A stretch of 17,597 bases of DNA from Pseudomonadota bacterium (lineage in GTDB: Bacteria; Pseudomonadota; Gammaproteobacteria; Competibacterales; Competibacteraceae): positions 1-17,597 of the forward strand of contig JAGTSD010000002.1 of the NCBI GenBank assembly GCA_018262135.1, read 5' to 3'. Below the pieces are notes generated by a model. It was not told where the DNA came from. It saw only the letters and a program-made list of their open reading frames with translations, and searched no databases. The position numbers and the translations under genes are program-made. Of the stretch, positions 1 through 6,711 are shown in pieces; the stretch's first letter is position 1, and each line of letters starts with the position of its first letter.

Positions 1-195
1 GTCCGGCCGGTACGCAATTCCTGGCTGTACGGCTGGGGCATCCATCGCACCCCGCACGGCTGGCTGTATAACGTCTCGGGCTGGGAAGCGGTGGAAATCA
101 CCCTGGCCTCGGGCAAACGTCTCCGGCTGGGCACCGACGAACCGGGGCAACTGACCCAGGTGCTGCGGGCAGCGGCAACGCGCCAGCGGGATTGA
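1..195 (+). CDS. C-terminal part of a small PH-like hypothetical protein (5' end outside window)
   Basis: Frame 1 is open from the first base to TGA at 193-195 and gives the last 64 residues of a protein. The visible part is rich in Trp, Tyr and Gly (WLYGWGIHRTPHGWLYNVSG), then reads EAVEITLASGKRLRLGTDEP and ends in a helix-like stretch. Alternating hydrophobic residues followed by a 'gkrlRLGTDEP' strand and a terminal helix resemble the C-terminal half of bacterial PH-like domains in small membrane-associated proteins. That is an impression from memory, not a search result. The start and any membrane segments lie upstream of the window. No function can be assigned. The stop is 235 bp before the next start codon, so this gene probably ends its own transcript. 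Confidence 0.7.
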   Translation, partial: VRPVRNSWLYGWGIHRTPHGWLYNVSGWEAVEITLASGKRLRLGTDEPGQLTQVLRAAATRQRD

Positions 196-287
196 GGGAT
201 GCTCCTCTAGCCAGGTTCTGGAATACATGAACCCATCAATGAACCCCTCTTTCCGAACCGGCGCCCGCGAGGGGCTGCGCGCCTTCC

Positions 288-296
288 TGCTACACT
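288..296 (+). promoter_or_regulatory. Possible extended -10 promoter element upstream of the small gene at 431
   Basis: TGCTACACT fits an extended -10 box (TGn plus TACACT, 4 of 6 matches to TATAAT). It lies about 135 bp before the ATG at 431, in the gap between the PH-like gene and the small ORF. I see no good -35 box, which extended -10 promoters can do without. It could drive the small gene and the downstream metallopeptidase gene. Call made on motif alone. Confidence 0.3.
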
Positions 297-379
297 TACG
301 GGGCGTCGTCATTTGGCGATGCGAAAATCAACAACAAATCTTGAATCGCCCGTTGAGAGCAGCCCTGGCCTTCGTCACG

Positions 380-410
380 GTGGCGGGGGTTCGAACCCAC
401 CCGCGGCCAC
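380..410. repeat. GC-rich imperfect inverted repeat around a 12-bp palindrome
   Basis: The centre, 387-398, is the perfect palindrome GGGTTCGAACCC. Outside it, GTGG (380-383) can pair with CCAC (407-410), and CGGG (384-387) with CCCG (400-403), leaving a 3-base bulge. The structure ends 20 bp before the ATG at 431, so it may fold in the leader of that gene. The core looks like a tRNA T-arm, but no acceptor, D or anticodon arms surround it. Confidence 0.45.
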
Positions 411-430
411 CCTTCAATGGCAAATGCGCG

Positions 431-652
431 ATGGACAAGGATCATCGGCCTGAAGGTTTCGCCACAAAAGCATTGGAACCTGGCTGGTCGGTATGGCGCC
501 GGGACGAAAATGGCAATCACTTTCTCGTCAAGGACGGCCTGACCGAATCTGATGCATTGCTGCTCGTTCGCGAATACGAGCAAAAAGGGCACAAACAGTT
601 CTACTGGGCCGAACCCATCAGGGGATGCCCCCCACGGACAGCAGGCGGGTAA
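431..652 (+). CDS. Small uncharacterised protein, 73 aa
   Basis: An ORF of 73 codons starts at ATG 431. The frame is open from 227, but the upstream part is low-complexity and unlikely to be translated. The product is polar with no signal peptide or membrane segment. It carries a compact block, GWSVWRRDENGNHFLV, followed by a charged helix and GHKQFYWAEP. This looks like a real small fold with conserved aromatic and Gly positions, and it reminds me of short proteobacterial hypothetical proteins I cannot name. There is no good Shine-Dalgarno before 431. The stop at 650-652 is 19 bp before the metallopeptidase start, so the two are probably co-transcribed. The Gly/Pro-rich last dozen residues look like a poorly conserved tail. 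Function unknown. Confidence 0.6.
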   Translation: MDKDHRPEGFATKALEPGWSVWRRDENGNHFLVKDGLTESDALLLVREYEQKGHKQFYWAEPIRGCPPRTAGG

Positions 653-671
653 ACCGCCAGGAGAGGTTGCC

Positions 672-1520
672 ATGCGCTGGAGAACGGGTAGGGAAAGCGA
701 CAACGTCGAAGATCGGCGAGGTTTGCGGGCCGGGCCCGCCATCGCGGGCGGCGGCATCGGCACGATCGTCCTCCTGCTTGTCGCCATATTCTTTGGCGTT
801 GATCCAACCGTGCTGCTTCAGAGCGGATCACCAGTCAGCGCTCCCTCCCAGCAGTCGGTCGCCGTGCCTGCGGATCAGGACGACATGCGCAAGTTTATCT
901 CGGTCGTGCTGGCCGATACGGAAGATACCTGGCATGACCTGTTTCGCCGGATGGGCGGGGCCTACCAGGAACCGAAGCTGGTGCTGTTCACCGGCGCCGT
1001 GCAATCGGCCTGCGGCTTTGCCCGGGCTGCGGTCGGGCCGTTCTACTGCCCGGCGGACCAGAAGGTCTATATTGACCTGAGCTTTTACCAGGAACTCAGA
1101 AATCGCTTCCGGGCGCCCGGCGATTTCGCCCAGGCCTACGTGATCGCTCACGAAATCGGCCATCACGTGCAAAATTTGCTGGGCATCTCGGACAAGGTTG
1201 AATCTCTGCGCGCCCGCTCGGGGGAGGCGGAAGCCAATGCCTTGTCGGTGCGACTGGAACTGCAGGCGGACTGTTTCGCCGGCGTCTGGGCCCACCACGC
1301 CCACAAGGCCCGGCAGATCCTGGAATCGGGCGACATCGAGGAAGGACTGAACGCGGCCAGCGCCATCGGCGACGACCGGATGCAGATGCAGGCCCGGGGT
1401 TATGTCGCGCCGGATTCCTTCACCCACGGCAGTTCCACGCAGCGGGTACGCTGGTTCAAACAGGGCATCACCAGCGGAGATCTGCGCCAGTGCGACACCT
1501 TCAAGGCCGCGCGGCTTTAG
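672..1520 (+). CDS. ypfJ: Membrane-anchored neutral zinc metallopeptidase, YpfJ family
   Basis: The 282-aa product opens with MRWRTGRESDNVEDRRG, the characteristic start of the YpfJ/putative neutral zinc metallopeptidase family. A single membrane segment follows at about residues 23-43. The zinc site is H160-E161-I-G-H164 in VIAHEIGHHVQN. The family block ELQADCFAG at 196-204 probably supplies the third ligand. A C-terminal block, FTHGSSTQRVRWFKQG, spans 250-265. Cys114 and Cys126 could form a disulfide if the catalytic domain is periplasmic. The start is fixed by the family N-terminus and by AGGAGAGG at 659-666, five bases before ATG. The gene converges on the nuclease gene with 41 bp between stops. 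A GC hairpin there (CCGGC 1538-1542 / GCCGG 1548-1552) lacks a U-run, so termination is unproven. The physiological substrate of this family is not known to me. Confidence 0.93.
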   Translation: MRWRTGRESDNVEDRRGLRAGPAIAGGGIGTIVLLLVAIFFGVDPTVLLQSGSPVSAPSQQSVAVPADQDDMRKFISVVLADTEDTWHDLFRRMGGAYQEPKLVLFTGAVQSACGFARAAVGPFYCPADQKVYIDLSFYQELRNRFRAPGDFAQAYVIAHEIGHHVQNLLGISDKVESLRARSGEAEANALSVRLELQADCFAGVWAHHAHKARQILESGDIEEGLNAASAIGDDRMQMQARGYVAPDSFTHGSSTQRVRWFKQGITSGDLRQCDTFKAARL

Positions 1521-1561
1521 GGTTTGCAATCCCCGGACCGGCGGCGGGCCGGCGCGGCAGC

Positions 1562-3106
1562 CTACCCGCTTTCCACCTCGAACCCCACCACGGCGCGGCG
1601 CTCGCGGCTGAACTCGACCCCGATCAGGTGCAGGGGCGCCCCCTCAGCCCGGTACTTTTCGGCATAACCCCGGTCCTTGATCTGCTGCAACGCCCGCCCC
1701 TCCGGCGCCAGTTCGACCACCTTGAACTCGAAGAGATAAATCTGCCCGTTGAATCGTACCACCATGTCGAGGCGGCCATGGTTGCTGGTGTCTTCCGGGG
1801 TGATGTCCAGCCCCAGCGAGGCGAAATAGGCGTAGAACACGCTGGCGTAATAGCCTTCGTAATGGGCGATTTTGTTGTTGCGATACCAGTCGGCGGGGAT
1901 GCTGGCGAAGAAGGCAGCGAACAGGTCCTGCATTGCGGCAAAATCGTTGGCCAGCAACAACCGGTGCAGGGACTTGCGGTGACGCACCTGGGCTTGCGCA
2001 TCCGGCGTCCAGGCCCGCAGCAGATAGCTGTTGAGGCTCTGATACACCTCGCGGTTGGGGTAGCGCAGGCGGTAAAAGTAGCTGCCGCTGATTTCCTCCT
2101 CGCGATCGATGGTCAGATACCCGGCCTGGAACATCAGCGCCTCGGTGGGAATGTTGCCCACGTCGAAGGTCGACAGGAGGTCGGCATCCGTCTCCAGTCG
2201 CCCCAGTTCGGGCAGCCAGCTTTCCCGTTCGGTGAGCAGATCGATCAGAAAAGTGGGCGTGCCGGTCTCGAACCACCAGGGCTTGAACTGGCGTCGCTCG
2301 AACAGCAGCAGCAGATCGAAGGGGTTGTAGACCGCCTCGCCCGTCCAGTTATAACCGTTGTACCACTCCCGGATGCGCTCGCGGTCCAGACCCTCCAGTT
2401 CGGCGCCGAATATCGTATCCACATCCGCCTCGGTATAGCCGCAGATCGCCGAATAGCGTGCATCTACCGTGATGTCGTTCAGGTTGTTCAGCCCGGAAAA
2501 CAGGCTGACCTTGCTGAACTTGGACACGCCGGTCAGAAAGGCGAACCGGAGGTGGGCGTCGGAATCCTTGATGACCGAATACAGATTGCGCAACCCGTCG
2601 CGGATCTCGCGGGCGATCTCCGGCGCGGTCAGATTGTCCAGGATCGGTTTGTCATATTCATCCACCAGCACGACCACCCGTTCCCCGGTAGCGGCATGGG
2701 CGGTGCGGATCAACTCGCCAAAGCAGCCAGAATTCGTGGGTTGCTCGCACCGGACCCCCAAGGCCGCCTGATTGATATCGAGCAGTTCGCGGATTTTCTG
2801 TTCCAATTCCGGGCGGCTCTTGACCACCCCGCCGCCGAAGCTGATCCGAATCACCGACGCCGGCCTGGACCAATCCCAGTGGTCCTGCGCGTACAACCCG
2901 CGAAACAGCGGCTCGTTGCCGGCGAACAGTTCCGCCAGCGTGTCCAGAAACAGCGACTTGCCAAAGCGGCGCGGGCGGGAGAGAAAATAGTACTTGCCTT
3001 CCGTGACCAGTTGCAGGGCAAAGGCGGTCTTGTCGACGTAGTAACAGTTCTCTTCGCGAATTTCGCGAAAGGTCTGAATACCGATGGGGAGTTTTTGACG
3101 GGTCAT
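1562..3106 (-). CDS. AAA-ATPase-like / PD-(D/E)XK nuclease fusion protein
   Basis: The 514-aa product matches the widespread two-domain family with an N-terminal 'AAA-ATPase-like' domain and a C-terminal PD-(D/E)XK nuclease domain (DUF1703 type). The start LPIGIQTFREIREENCYYVDK is typical of the family apart from its first Met codons. The Walker A-like loop is RPRRFGKS at 44-51 (K50) and Walker B is VVVLVDEYDKP at 145-154 (D149, E150). The middle contains LTGVSKFSKVSLFSGLNNL. The nuclease core is GRLDMVV (D447), EFK at 460-462 and QIKDRGYAEKY at 475-485. All key residues look intact. I chose ATG 3104-3106 because the family begins just before 'LPIGI'; the frame extends to 3355 with unrelated sequence, and no strong Shine-Dalgarno is visible. 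The family is often multicopy and patchily distributed. Its role is unsettled; defence or mobile-element links are inference. Confidence 0.93.
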   Translation of the reverse strand: MTRQKLPIGIQTFREIREENCYYVDKTAFALQLVTEGKYYFLSRPRRFGKSLFLDTLAELFAGNEPLFRGLYAQDHWDWSRPASVIRISFGGGVVKSRPELEQKIRELLDINQAALGVRCEQPTNSGCFGELIRTAHAATGERVVVLVDEYDKPILDNLTAPEIAREIRDGLRNLYSVIKDSDAHLRFAFLTGVSKFSKVSLFSGLNNLNDITVDARYSAICGYTEADVDTIFGAELEGLDRERIREWYNGYNWTGEAVYNPFDLLLLFERRQFKPWWFETGTPTFLIDLLTERESWLPELGRLETDADLLSTFDVGNIPTEALMFQAGYLTIDREEEISGSYFYRLRYPNREVYQSLNSYLLRAWTPDAQAQVRHRKSLHRLLLANDFAAMQDLFAAFFASIPADWYRNNKIAHYEGYYASVFYAYFASLGLDITPEDTSNHGRLDMVVRFNGQIYLFEFKVVELAPEGRALQQIKDRGYAEKYRAEGAPLHLIGVEFSRERRAVVGFEVESG

Positions 3107-3201
3107 GCGGAGGTCTGTCCGGAGCCGGCGGTGGGTGGCGGTATTGTAGCGCCCGGCTTCGACTCCCGCCCAGTCGGGCTTGACGGCCATGACGCGGTCG
3201 T

Positions 3202-3238
3202 CCCATGCCAGCCGTGGACACAGTCGACTCCGCATGGG
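3202..3238. repeat. Inverted repeat upstream of kdsD
   Basis: Perfect 7-bp arms, CCCATGC (3202-3208) and GCATGGG (3232-3238), are separated by 23 bp that contain the palindrome AGTCGACT (3222-3229). The right arm ends 9 bp before the extended -10 of the proposed kdsD promoter. This could be a regulator site or chance in GC-rich DNA. It sits in the divergent gap between the nuclease gene and kdsD. Confidence 0.35.
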
Positions 3239-3247
3239 CGGCATAAC

Positions 3248-3256
3248 TGGTACAAT
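3248..3256 (+). promoter_or_regulatory. Extended -10 promoter of the kdsD operon
   Basis: TGGTACAAT is an extended -10 element (TGn plus TACAAT, 5 of 6 matches). It ends 10 bp before the chosen ATG at 3267, which would place transcription start only a few bases before the start codon and make the message nearly leaderless. No convincing -35 hexamer lies 16-18 bp upstream. It is the only promoter-like element seen close to the LPS operon start. Confidence 0.45.
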
Positions 3257-3266
3257 TCCCCTCACT

Positions 3267-4244
3267 ATGCTGATCCATGACGACAAACTGAAAGAACTTG
3301 CCAGCCGGGTGCTGGCGATTGAAGCCGAAGCCATTGTCGAACTCGCCGCGCGCATCGACGACCATTTCGTGCGGGCCTGTCAGTTGATGCTGGCCTGTAC
3401 AGGCCGCATTGTGGTGCTCGGCATCGGCAAATCCGGCCACATCGGTGGCAAGATTGCCGCCACCCTGGCCAGCACGGGCACCCCGGCCTTCTTTGTCCAT
3501 CCCGCAGAAGCCAGCCATGGCGACATGGGCATGATCACCGCCCAGGACGTGGTGATGGCGCTGTCCAACTCCGGCGAAACCGATGAACTCCTCACCCTCC
3601 TCCCATTGATCAAGCGGCTGGGCGCGCCGCTGATCGCGCTCACCGGCAATCCCGCTTCGACCCTGGCCACGACGGCCGACGTGCACCTCGACGTCAGCGT
3701 GGCCCAGGAAGCCTGCCCGCTGGGCCTGGCGCCGACGGCCAGCACCACCGCGACCCTCGCCATGGGCGATGCGCTGGCGGTGGCGCTGCTGGAGGCGCAC
3801 GGCTTCACCGCCGAGGATTTCGCCCGCTCTCATCCGGGCGGGCGGCTGGGCCGCCGCCTGCTGCTGCTCACCGACGACGTCATGCACACCGGCGAGCGGA
3901 TGCCCTGCAATACCCCCGACGATCTGCTCAAGGACGCGCTGGTGGAAATGAGTCGCAAGGGTCTGGGCACGACCGTCGTGGTGGACGAGGAACAGCGGGT
4001 GCTGGGCGTCTTCACCGACGGCGACCTGCGCCGGGCGCTGGACCGGCAGGTGGACGTGCACGCCGCCCGCGTCACCGAGGTCATGACCCGCAACTGCAAG
4101 ACTATCGCCCCCGGTACCCTGGCCGCCGAGGCGCTGCAAAAGATGCAGCAATACAAGATCAACGCCCTGCCGGTGGTAAACTCCGCCGGAAAGCTGACCG
4201 GCGTGCTGAACATGCACGACCTGCTGCGTGCCGGCGTGCTGTGA
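3267..4244 (+). CDS. kdsD: D-arabinose 5-phosphate isomerase (KdsD/KpsF family)
   Basis: KdsD interconverts D-ribulose 5-phosphate and D-arabinose 5-phosphate in the cytoplasm, the first step toward Kdo for LPS. The 325-aa product has an N-terminal SIS domain (about 35-180) with GIGKSGHIG at 52-60 and SNSGETDE at 100-107, then EACPLGLAPTASTT and SHPGG at 188-192. Two CBS domains follow (about 204-325). K55, E107, E148 and H189 keep exactly the spacing of the E. coli catalytic set K59, E111, E152 and H193. Length matches the family. ATG 3267 gives a normal-length N-terminus; an in-frame ATG at 3180 would add 29 unrelated residues. No clear Shine-Dalgarno is present, consistent with a nearly leaderless message. 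kdsC starts 28 bp downstream, making a clear Kdo/LPS operon. Confidence 0.96.
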   Translation: MLIHDDKLKELASRVLAIEAEAIVELAARIDDHFVRACQLMLACTGRIVVLGIGKSGHIGGKIAATLASTGTPAFFVHPAEASHGDMGMITAQDVVMALSNSGETDELLTLLPLIKRLGAPLIALTGNPASTLATTADVHLDVSVAQEACPLGLAPTASTTATLAMGDALAVALLEAHGFTAEDFARSHPGGRLGRRLLLLTDDVMHTGERMPCNTPDDLLKDALVEMSRKGLGTTVVVDEEQRVLGVFTDGDLRRALDRQVDVHAARVTEVMTRNCKTIAPGTLAAEALQKMQQYKINALPVVNSAGKLTGVLNMHDLLRAGVL

Positions 4245-4272
4245 TTCCCCCCCACCAGCGCGAGGTCTCTGG

Positions 4273-4794
4273 ATGCGCGATGTGCTCGACAAGGCCGCCC
4301 AGATTCAACTGGTGATCTTCGACGTGGACGGCGTGTTGACCGACGGCCGGCTGTATCTGGGCAACGACGGCAACGAATACAAGGCCTTCCACATCCGCGA
4401 CGGTCACGGCATCAAGATGCTGCTCGAAGCCGGGGTGGAGGTCGCCATCATTTCCGGCCGCCACGCTGCTTCGGTCGAGCGACGCATGGCCGACCTCGGC
4501 GTCCACCATGCCTACCTGGGCATCCAGGACAAACTCGCGGTGTTCAACAACCTGCTGGCTCGCCTGGGGCTGACCGCCGAGCAGGTCGCCTACGTCGGCG
4601 ATGATCTGATCGACCTGCCGGTGATGAGTCGGGTGGGTCTGGCCATCGCGGTGCGCGACGCCGATCCCTTCGTCAAGCAGCACACCCACTGGCAAACCCC
4701 CAGCCGGGGCGGGCGCGGCGCGGCGCGCGATGTCTGCGAGCTGCTGCTCGAAGCGCGCGGCCAGTTGGCCCCCCTCCGCAAGCGATTTCTTTAG
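4273..4794 (+). CDS. kdsC: 3-deoxy-D-manno-octulosonate 8-phosphate phosphatase
   Basis: KdsC is a small HAD-superfamily phosphatase, cytoplasmic and Mg-dependent in the family, that removes phosphate from Kdo 8-phosphate to give Kdo. The 173-aa product shows FDVDGVLTDG with nucleophile D17 and acid/base D19, then SGR at 61-63, K87 in GIQDKLAVF, and GDDLIDLPVM with D110/D111/D114. The long C2 cap of larger HAD enzymes is absent, as expected for the tetrameric KdsC type. Its length is close to the family norm. ATG 4273 has GAGG seven bases upstream and fits family N-termini (MRDVLDKAAQIQLVIFDVDG). The frame is open from ATG 4228 inside kdsD, but that extension is Pro-rich and unlike the family. 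lptC starts 15 bp after the stop. Confidence 0.96.
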   Translation: MRDVLDKAAQIQLVIFDVDGVLTDGRLYLGNDGNEYKAFHIRDGHGIKMLLEAGVEVAIISGRHAASVERRMADLGVHHAYLGIQDKLAVFNNLLARLGLTAEQVAYVGDDLIDLPVMSRVGLAIAVRDADPFVKQHTHWQTPSRGGRGAARDVCELLLEARGQLAPLRKRFL

Positions 4795-4809
4795 AACGCA
4801 GGCGGCAGC

Positions 4810-5385
4810 GTGACCGCGCGCGGCATCCTGTCCCTGACCGGTCTGGCGGTGCTGGCCGGCCTGAGCTACGGCCTGTTGCGATGGGTGGAATCCTCGCTGC
4901 GCGAACCGGCGCCTGCCGAAAGTGGGGAGCCGGTGCTGATCATCGAACAGGTCCGGGCGGTGCGCCTGAACACCGCCGGCGTGCGGGAGTACGTGGTGGA
5001 AGCGCCCCGGCTGTGGCAGTTGCCCGGCCAGGGCGGCATCCGGATCGCCCAGCCGGTGCTGGACTGGTATCAGCCGGACGGCCAGACCCGCGAGTGGCGA
5101 CTGCGCGCCGAGCAGGGCTGGATCGCCGCCGATTACCAGACTCTGCGCCTGGAGGGGACGGTGGTCATGGATCGCGCCGCCGACAGCGGCAAACCGCCGG
5201 CCACCATCACCACCCGCGACGTAGCGGTGCATCGGGCCGACCGCTATGCTGAAACCGCCGCGCCAGTCCGGGCGGTGATCCCCGAGGGCGAACTCCATGC
5301 CGTCGGCGCCCGCGCCTGGCTGGACCAGGAACGACTGGAACTCCTTTCCGAAGTCAGAGGCTCCTATGAACCCCCCAAGCGTTAA
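4810..5385 (+). CDS. lptC: LPS export component LptC
   Basis: LptC is a bitopic inner-membrane protein that receives LPS from LptB2FG and hands it to periplasmic LptA. The 191-aa product, the same length as E. coli LptC, has one N-terminal membrane segment (about residues 5-25, ILSLTGLAVLAGLSYGLLRW). The rest is a periplasmic beta-jellyroll-like domain with alternating hydrophobic strands such as YVVEAPRLW and LRLEGTVVMDR. The sequence family is poorly conserved, so the call leans on position between kdsC and lptA together with length and topology. The start is GTG 4810 with a GGCGG purine stretch just upstream (AGGCGGCA). The gene overlaps the start of lptA by 20 bp, which implies translational coupling. 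Confidence 0.93.
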   Translation: MTARGILSLTGLAVLAGLSYGLLRWVESSLREPAPAESGEPVLIIEQVRAVRLNTAGVREYVVEAPRLWQLPGQGGIRIAQPVLDWYQPDGQTREWRLRAEQGWIAADYQTLRLEGTVVMDRAADSGKPPATITTRDVAVHRADRYAETAAPVRAVIPEGELHAVGARAWLDQERLELLSEVRGSYEPPKR

Positions 5386-5887
5386 AATCGGACTGGCGGT
5401 CGCGCTGGCGCTGGCGGCGCCGCTGGCCACTGCCCTGCCGGAAGATCGCAACCAGCCCATTCACCTGGAGGCCAGCCGCGGCCAGTTGGATCAGAAGACC
5501 GGCATCAGCGTCTACGAAGGCAACGTGGTCATCACCCAGGGCTCGATGCGGCTGACCGCCGACACCGTCACCATTTACGTCAAGGACAACAATTTCCAGC
5601 GCATGGAAGCGACCGGCGCCCCGGCCAACCTGCGCTACCGGCCGACGGCGGACAAGCCGGAAATCCAGGGCGCCAGCCAGCGGGTCGAGTACGATGTGGC
5701 CGGCGCCAAAGTGATCATGAGCGGCGGCGCCAAGCTGACCCAGGGGCAGGACACTTTCAGCGGCGAGCGGGTGGAATACGACCTCAAGGGCGACGTGGTG
5801 CGAGCGCGTGGGGCCGGCGACAATGGCCGGATTCAGTTCACCATCCAGCCGCGAACCCAGGAGTCGCCGGCCGCCAGGAAACCCTGA
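5366..5887 (+). CDS. lptA: LPS transport periplasmic protein LptA
   Basis: LptA forms the periplasmic bridge carrying LPS from LptC to the outer-membrane LptD. The 173-aa precursor has a signal peptide with a hydrophobic core [14 protein letters not shown]; an A-T-A site predicts cleavage after residue 23, before [13 protein letters not shown]. The mature part shows OstA-like strands: [19 protein letters not shown] (50-68), [21 protein letters not shown] (108-127, listed here in part) and [17 protein letters not shown] (133-149). ATG 5366 has AGAGG at 5356-5360 and lies inside the end of lptC. The ATG at 5297 in the same frame would bury the signal peptide. lptB follows after 2 bp. The C-terminus is Pro/Arg-rich and probably disordered. 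Confidence 0.95.
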   Translation: MNPPSVKIGLAVALALAAPLATALPEDRNQPIHLEASRGQLDQKTGISVYEGNVVITQGSMRLTADTVTIYVKDNNFQRMEATGAPANLRYRPTADKPEIQGASQRVEYDVAGAKVIMSGGAKLTQGQDTFSGERVEYDLKGDVVRARGAGDNGRIQFTIQPRTQESPAARKP

Positions 5888-5889
5888 GC

Positions 5890-6615
5890 ATGGCCCAACT
5901 GATCGCCAAGGAAATCGTCAAACGCTACCGCAAGCGGGTGGTGGTGGACGCCGTATCGCTAACGGTCGCCAGCGGCGAGGTGGTGGGCCTGCTGGGGCCG
6001 AACGGCGCCGGCAAGACCACCAGCTTTTACATCATGGTGGGGCTGATTCACTGCGACGAGGGTCGGGTACTGCTCGACGACCGCGATCTGACCCACCTGC
6101 CGATGCACGCCCGGGCGCGGCTGGGCGTCGGCTACCTGCCGCAGGAGGCGTCGGTGTTCCGCCGGTTGTCGGTGCTGGACAATGTGCTGGCAATCCTGGA
6201 AACCCGCCGTGATCTGCCCCGCGCCGAGCGGCGGGCGCGGGCCGAGGAACTGCTGCACGAACTGCACGTCGGTCACCTGGGCGACAGCATGGGCATCAGC
6301 CTGTCGGGCGGCGAGCGCCGGCGGGTGGAAATCGCCCGGGCGCTGGCGGCCGATCCGGCCTTCATCCTGCTGGACGAACCGTTCGCCGGCGTGGACCCCT
6401 TGTCGGTTCTGGATATCCAGCGCATCATCGAACACCTGCGCGAGCGCCGCATCGGCGTGCTGATCACCGATCACAACGTTCGGGAAACCCTGGGCATTTG
6501 CGATCGCGCCTACATTCTCAACGAAGGCCAGGTGATCGCCGAGGGCGATCCCGCCGCGATTCTCGCCAACCAGCAGGTACGCCAGGTCTATCTGGGCGAA
6601 TCGTTCGAGTTGTGA
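5890..6615 (+). CDS. lptB: LPS export ABC transporter ATPase LptB
   Basis: LptB is the cytoplasmic ATPase that, with LptF and LptG, extracts LPS from the inner membrane. All ABC motifs are present in the 241-aa product: Walker [10 protein letters not shown] at 36-44 (K42), Q-loop Q85 in [14 protein letters not shown], signature LSGGERRR at 138-145, Walker [13 protein letters not shown] with catalytic E163, and switch H195 in ITDHNVRET. The E163 and H195 numbers match E. coli LptB. The start ATG is 2 bp after the lptA stop. lptF and lptG are not in the window, as in E. coli, where they lie elsewhere. A 96-bp gap with a promoter-like sequence separates it from rpoN. Confidence 0.98.
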   Translation: MAQLIAKEIVKRYRKRVVVDAVSLTVASGEVVGLLGPNGAGKTTSFYIMVGLIHCDEGRVLLDDRDLTHLPMHARARLGVGYLPQEASVFRRLSVLDNVLAILETRRDLPRAERRARAEELLHELHVGHLGDSMGISLSGGERRRVEIARALAADPAFILLDEPFAGVDPLSVLDIQRIIEHLRERRIGVLITDHNVRETLGICDRAYILNEGQVIAEGDPAAILANQQVRQVYLGESFEL

Positions 6616-6636
6616 CCGGGCAACGCGCCAACCGCG

Positions 6637-6665
6637 CTGTTATACCGTTTAAAACCGACTAGAAT
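6637..6665 (+). promoter_or_regulatory. Candidate sigma-70 type promoter before rpoN
   Basis: TAGAAT (6660-6665, 5 of 6) is preceded at 17-bp spacing by CTGTTA (6637-6642, 3 of 6), within an AT-richer stretch between lptB and rpoN. The stretch is the only AT-rich DNA in this part of the window. It would let rpoN and the PTS genes be transcribed apart from the lpt genes. Read-through from lptB is also possible because no terminator is visible. Confidence 0.45.
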
Positions 6666-6711
6666 GAGGGGTAGATTGAGTTTCACGGCCTCGGGGCAAG
6701 CTTGAATTGGT

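Noticed and set aside
385..410. Possible tRNA gene 3' end (GGTTCGAACC T-arm-like sequence)
   Set aside because: No acceptor partner, D-arm or anticodon arm occurs in the preceding 80 bases, the 5-bp T stem has a mismatch, and the sequence does not end in a proper CCA context. It is better treated as a palindromic hairpin.
1538..1552. Intrinsic terminator between ypfJ and the nuclease gene
   Set aside because: The CCGGC/GCCGG stem is only 5 bp and no U-run follows on either strand, so it is not distinguishable from chance in GC-rich DNA.
3180..3266. Longer kdsD start at ATG 3180
   Set aside because: The extra 29 residues are unlike KdsD N-termini and would overlap the promoter-like element at 3248-3256.
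1490..3280. A 596-codon open frame on the + strand opposite the nuclease gene
   Set aside because: It is antisense to a gene with clear ATPase and nuclease motifs. Its translation has no recognisable motif and a composition typical of the antisense frame of GC-rich genes.
2658..4292. A 544-codon minus-strand frame across kdsD
   Set aside because: It lies opposite kdsD, which has all its catalytic residues. The translation is His/Gln/Gly-rich filler with no domain.
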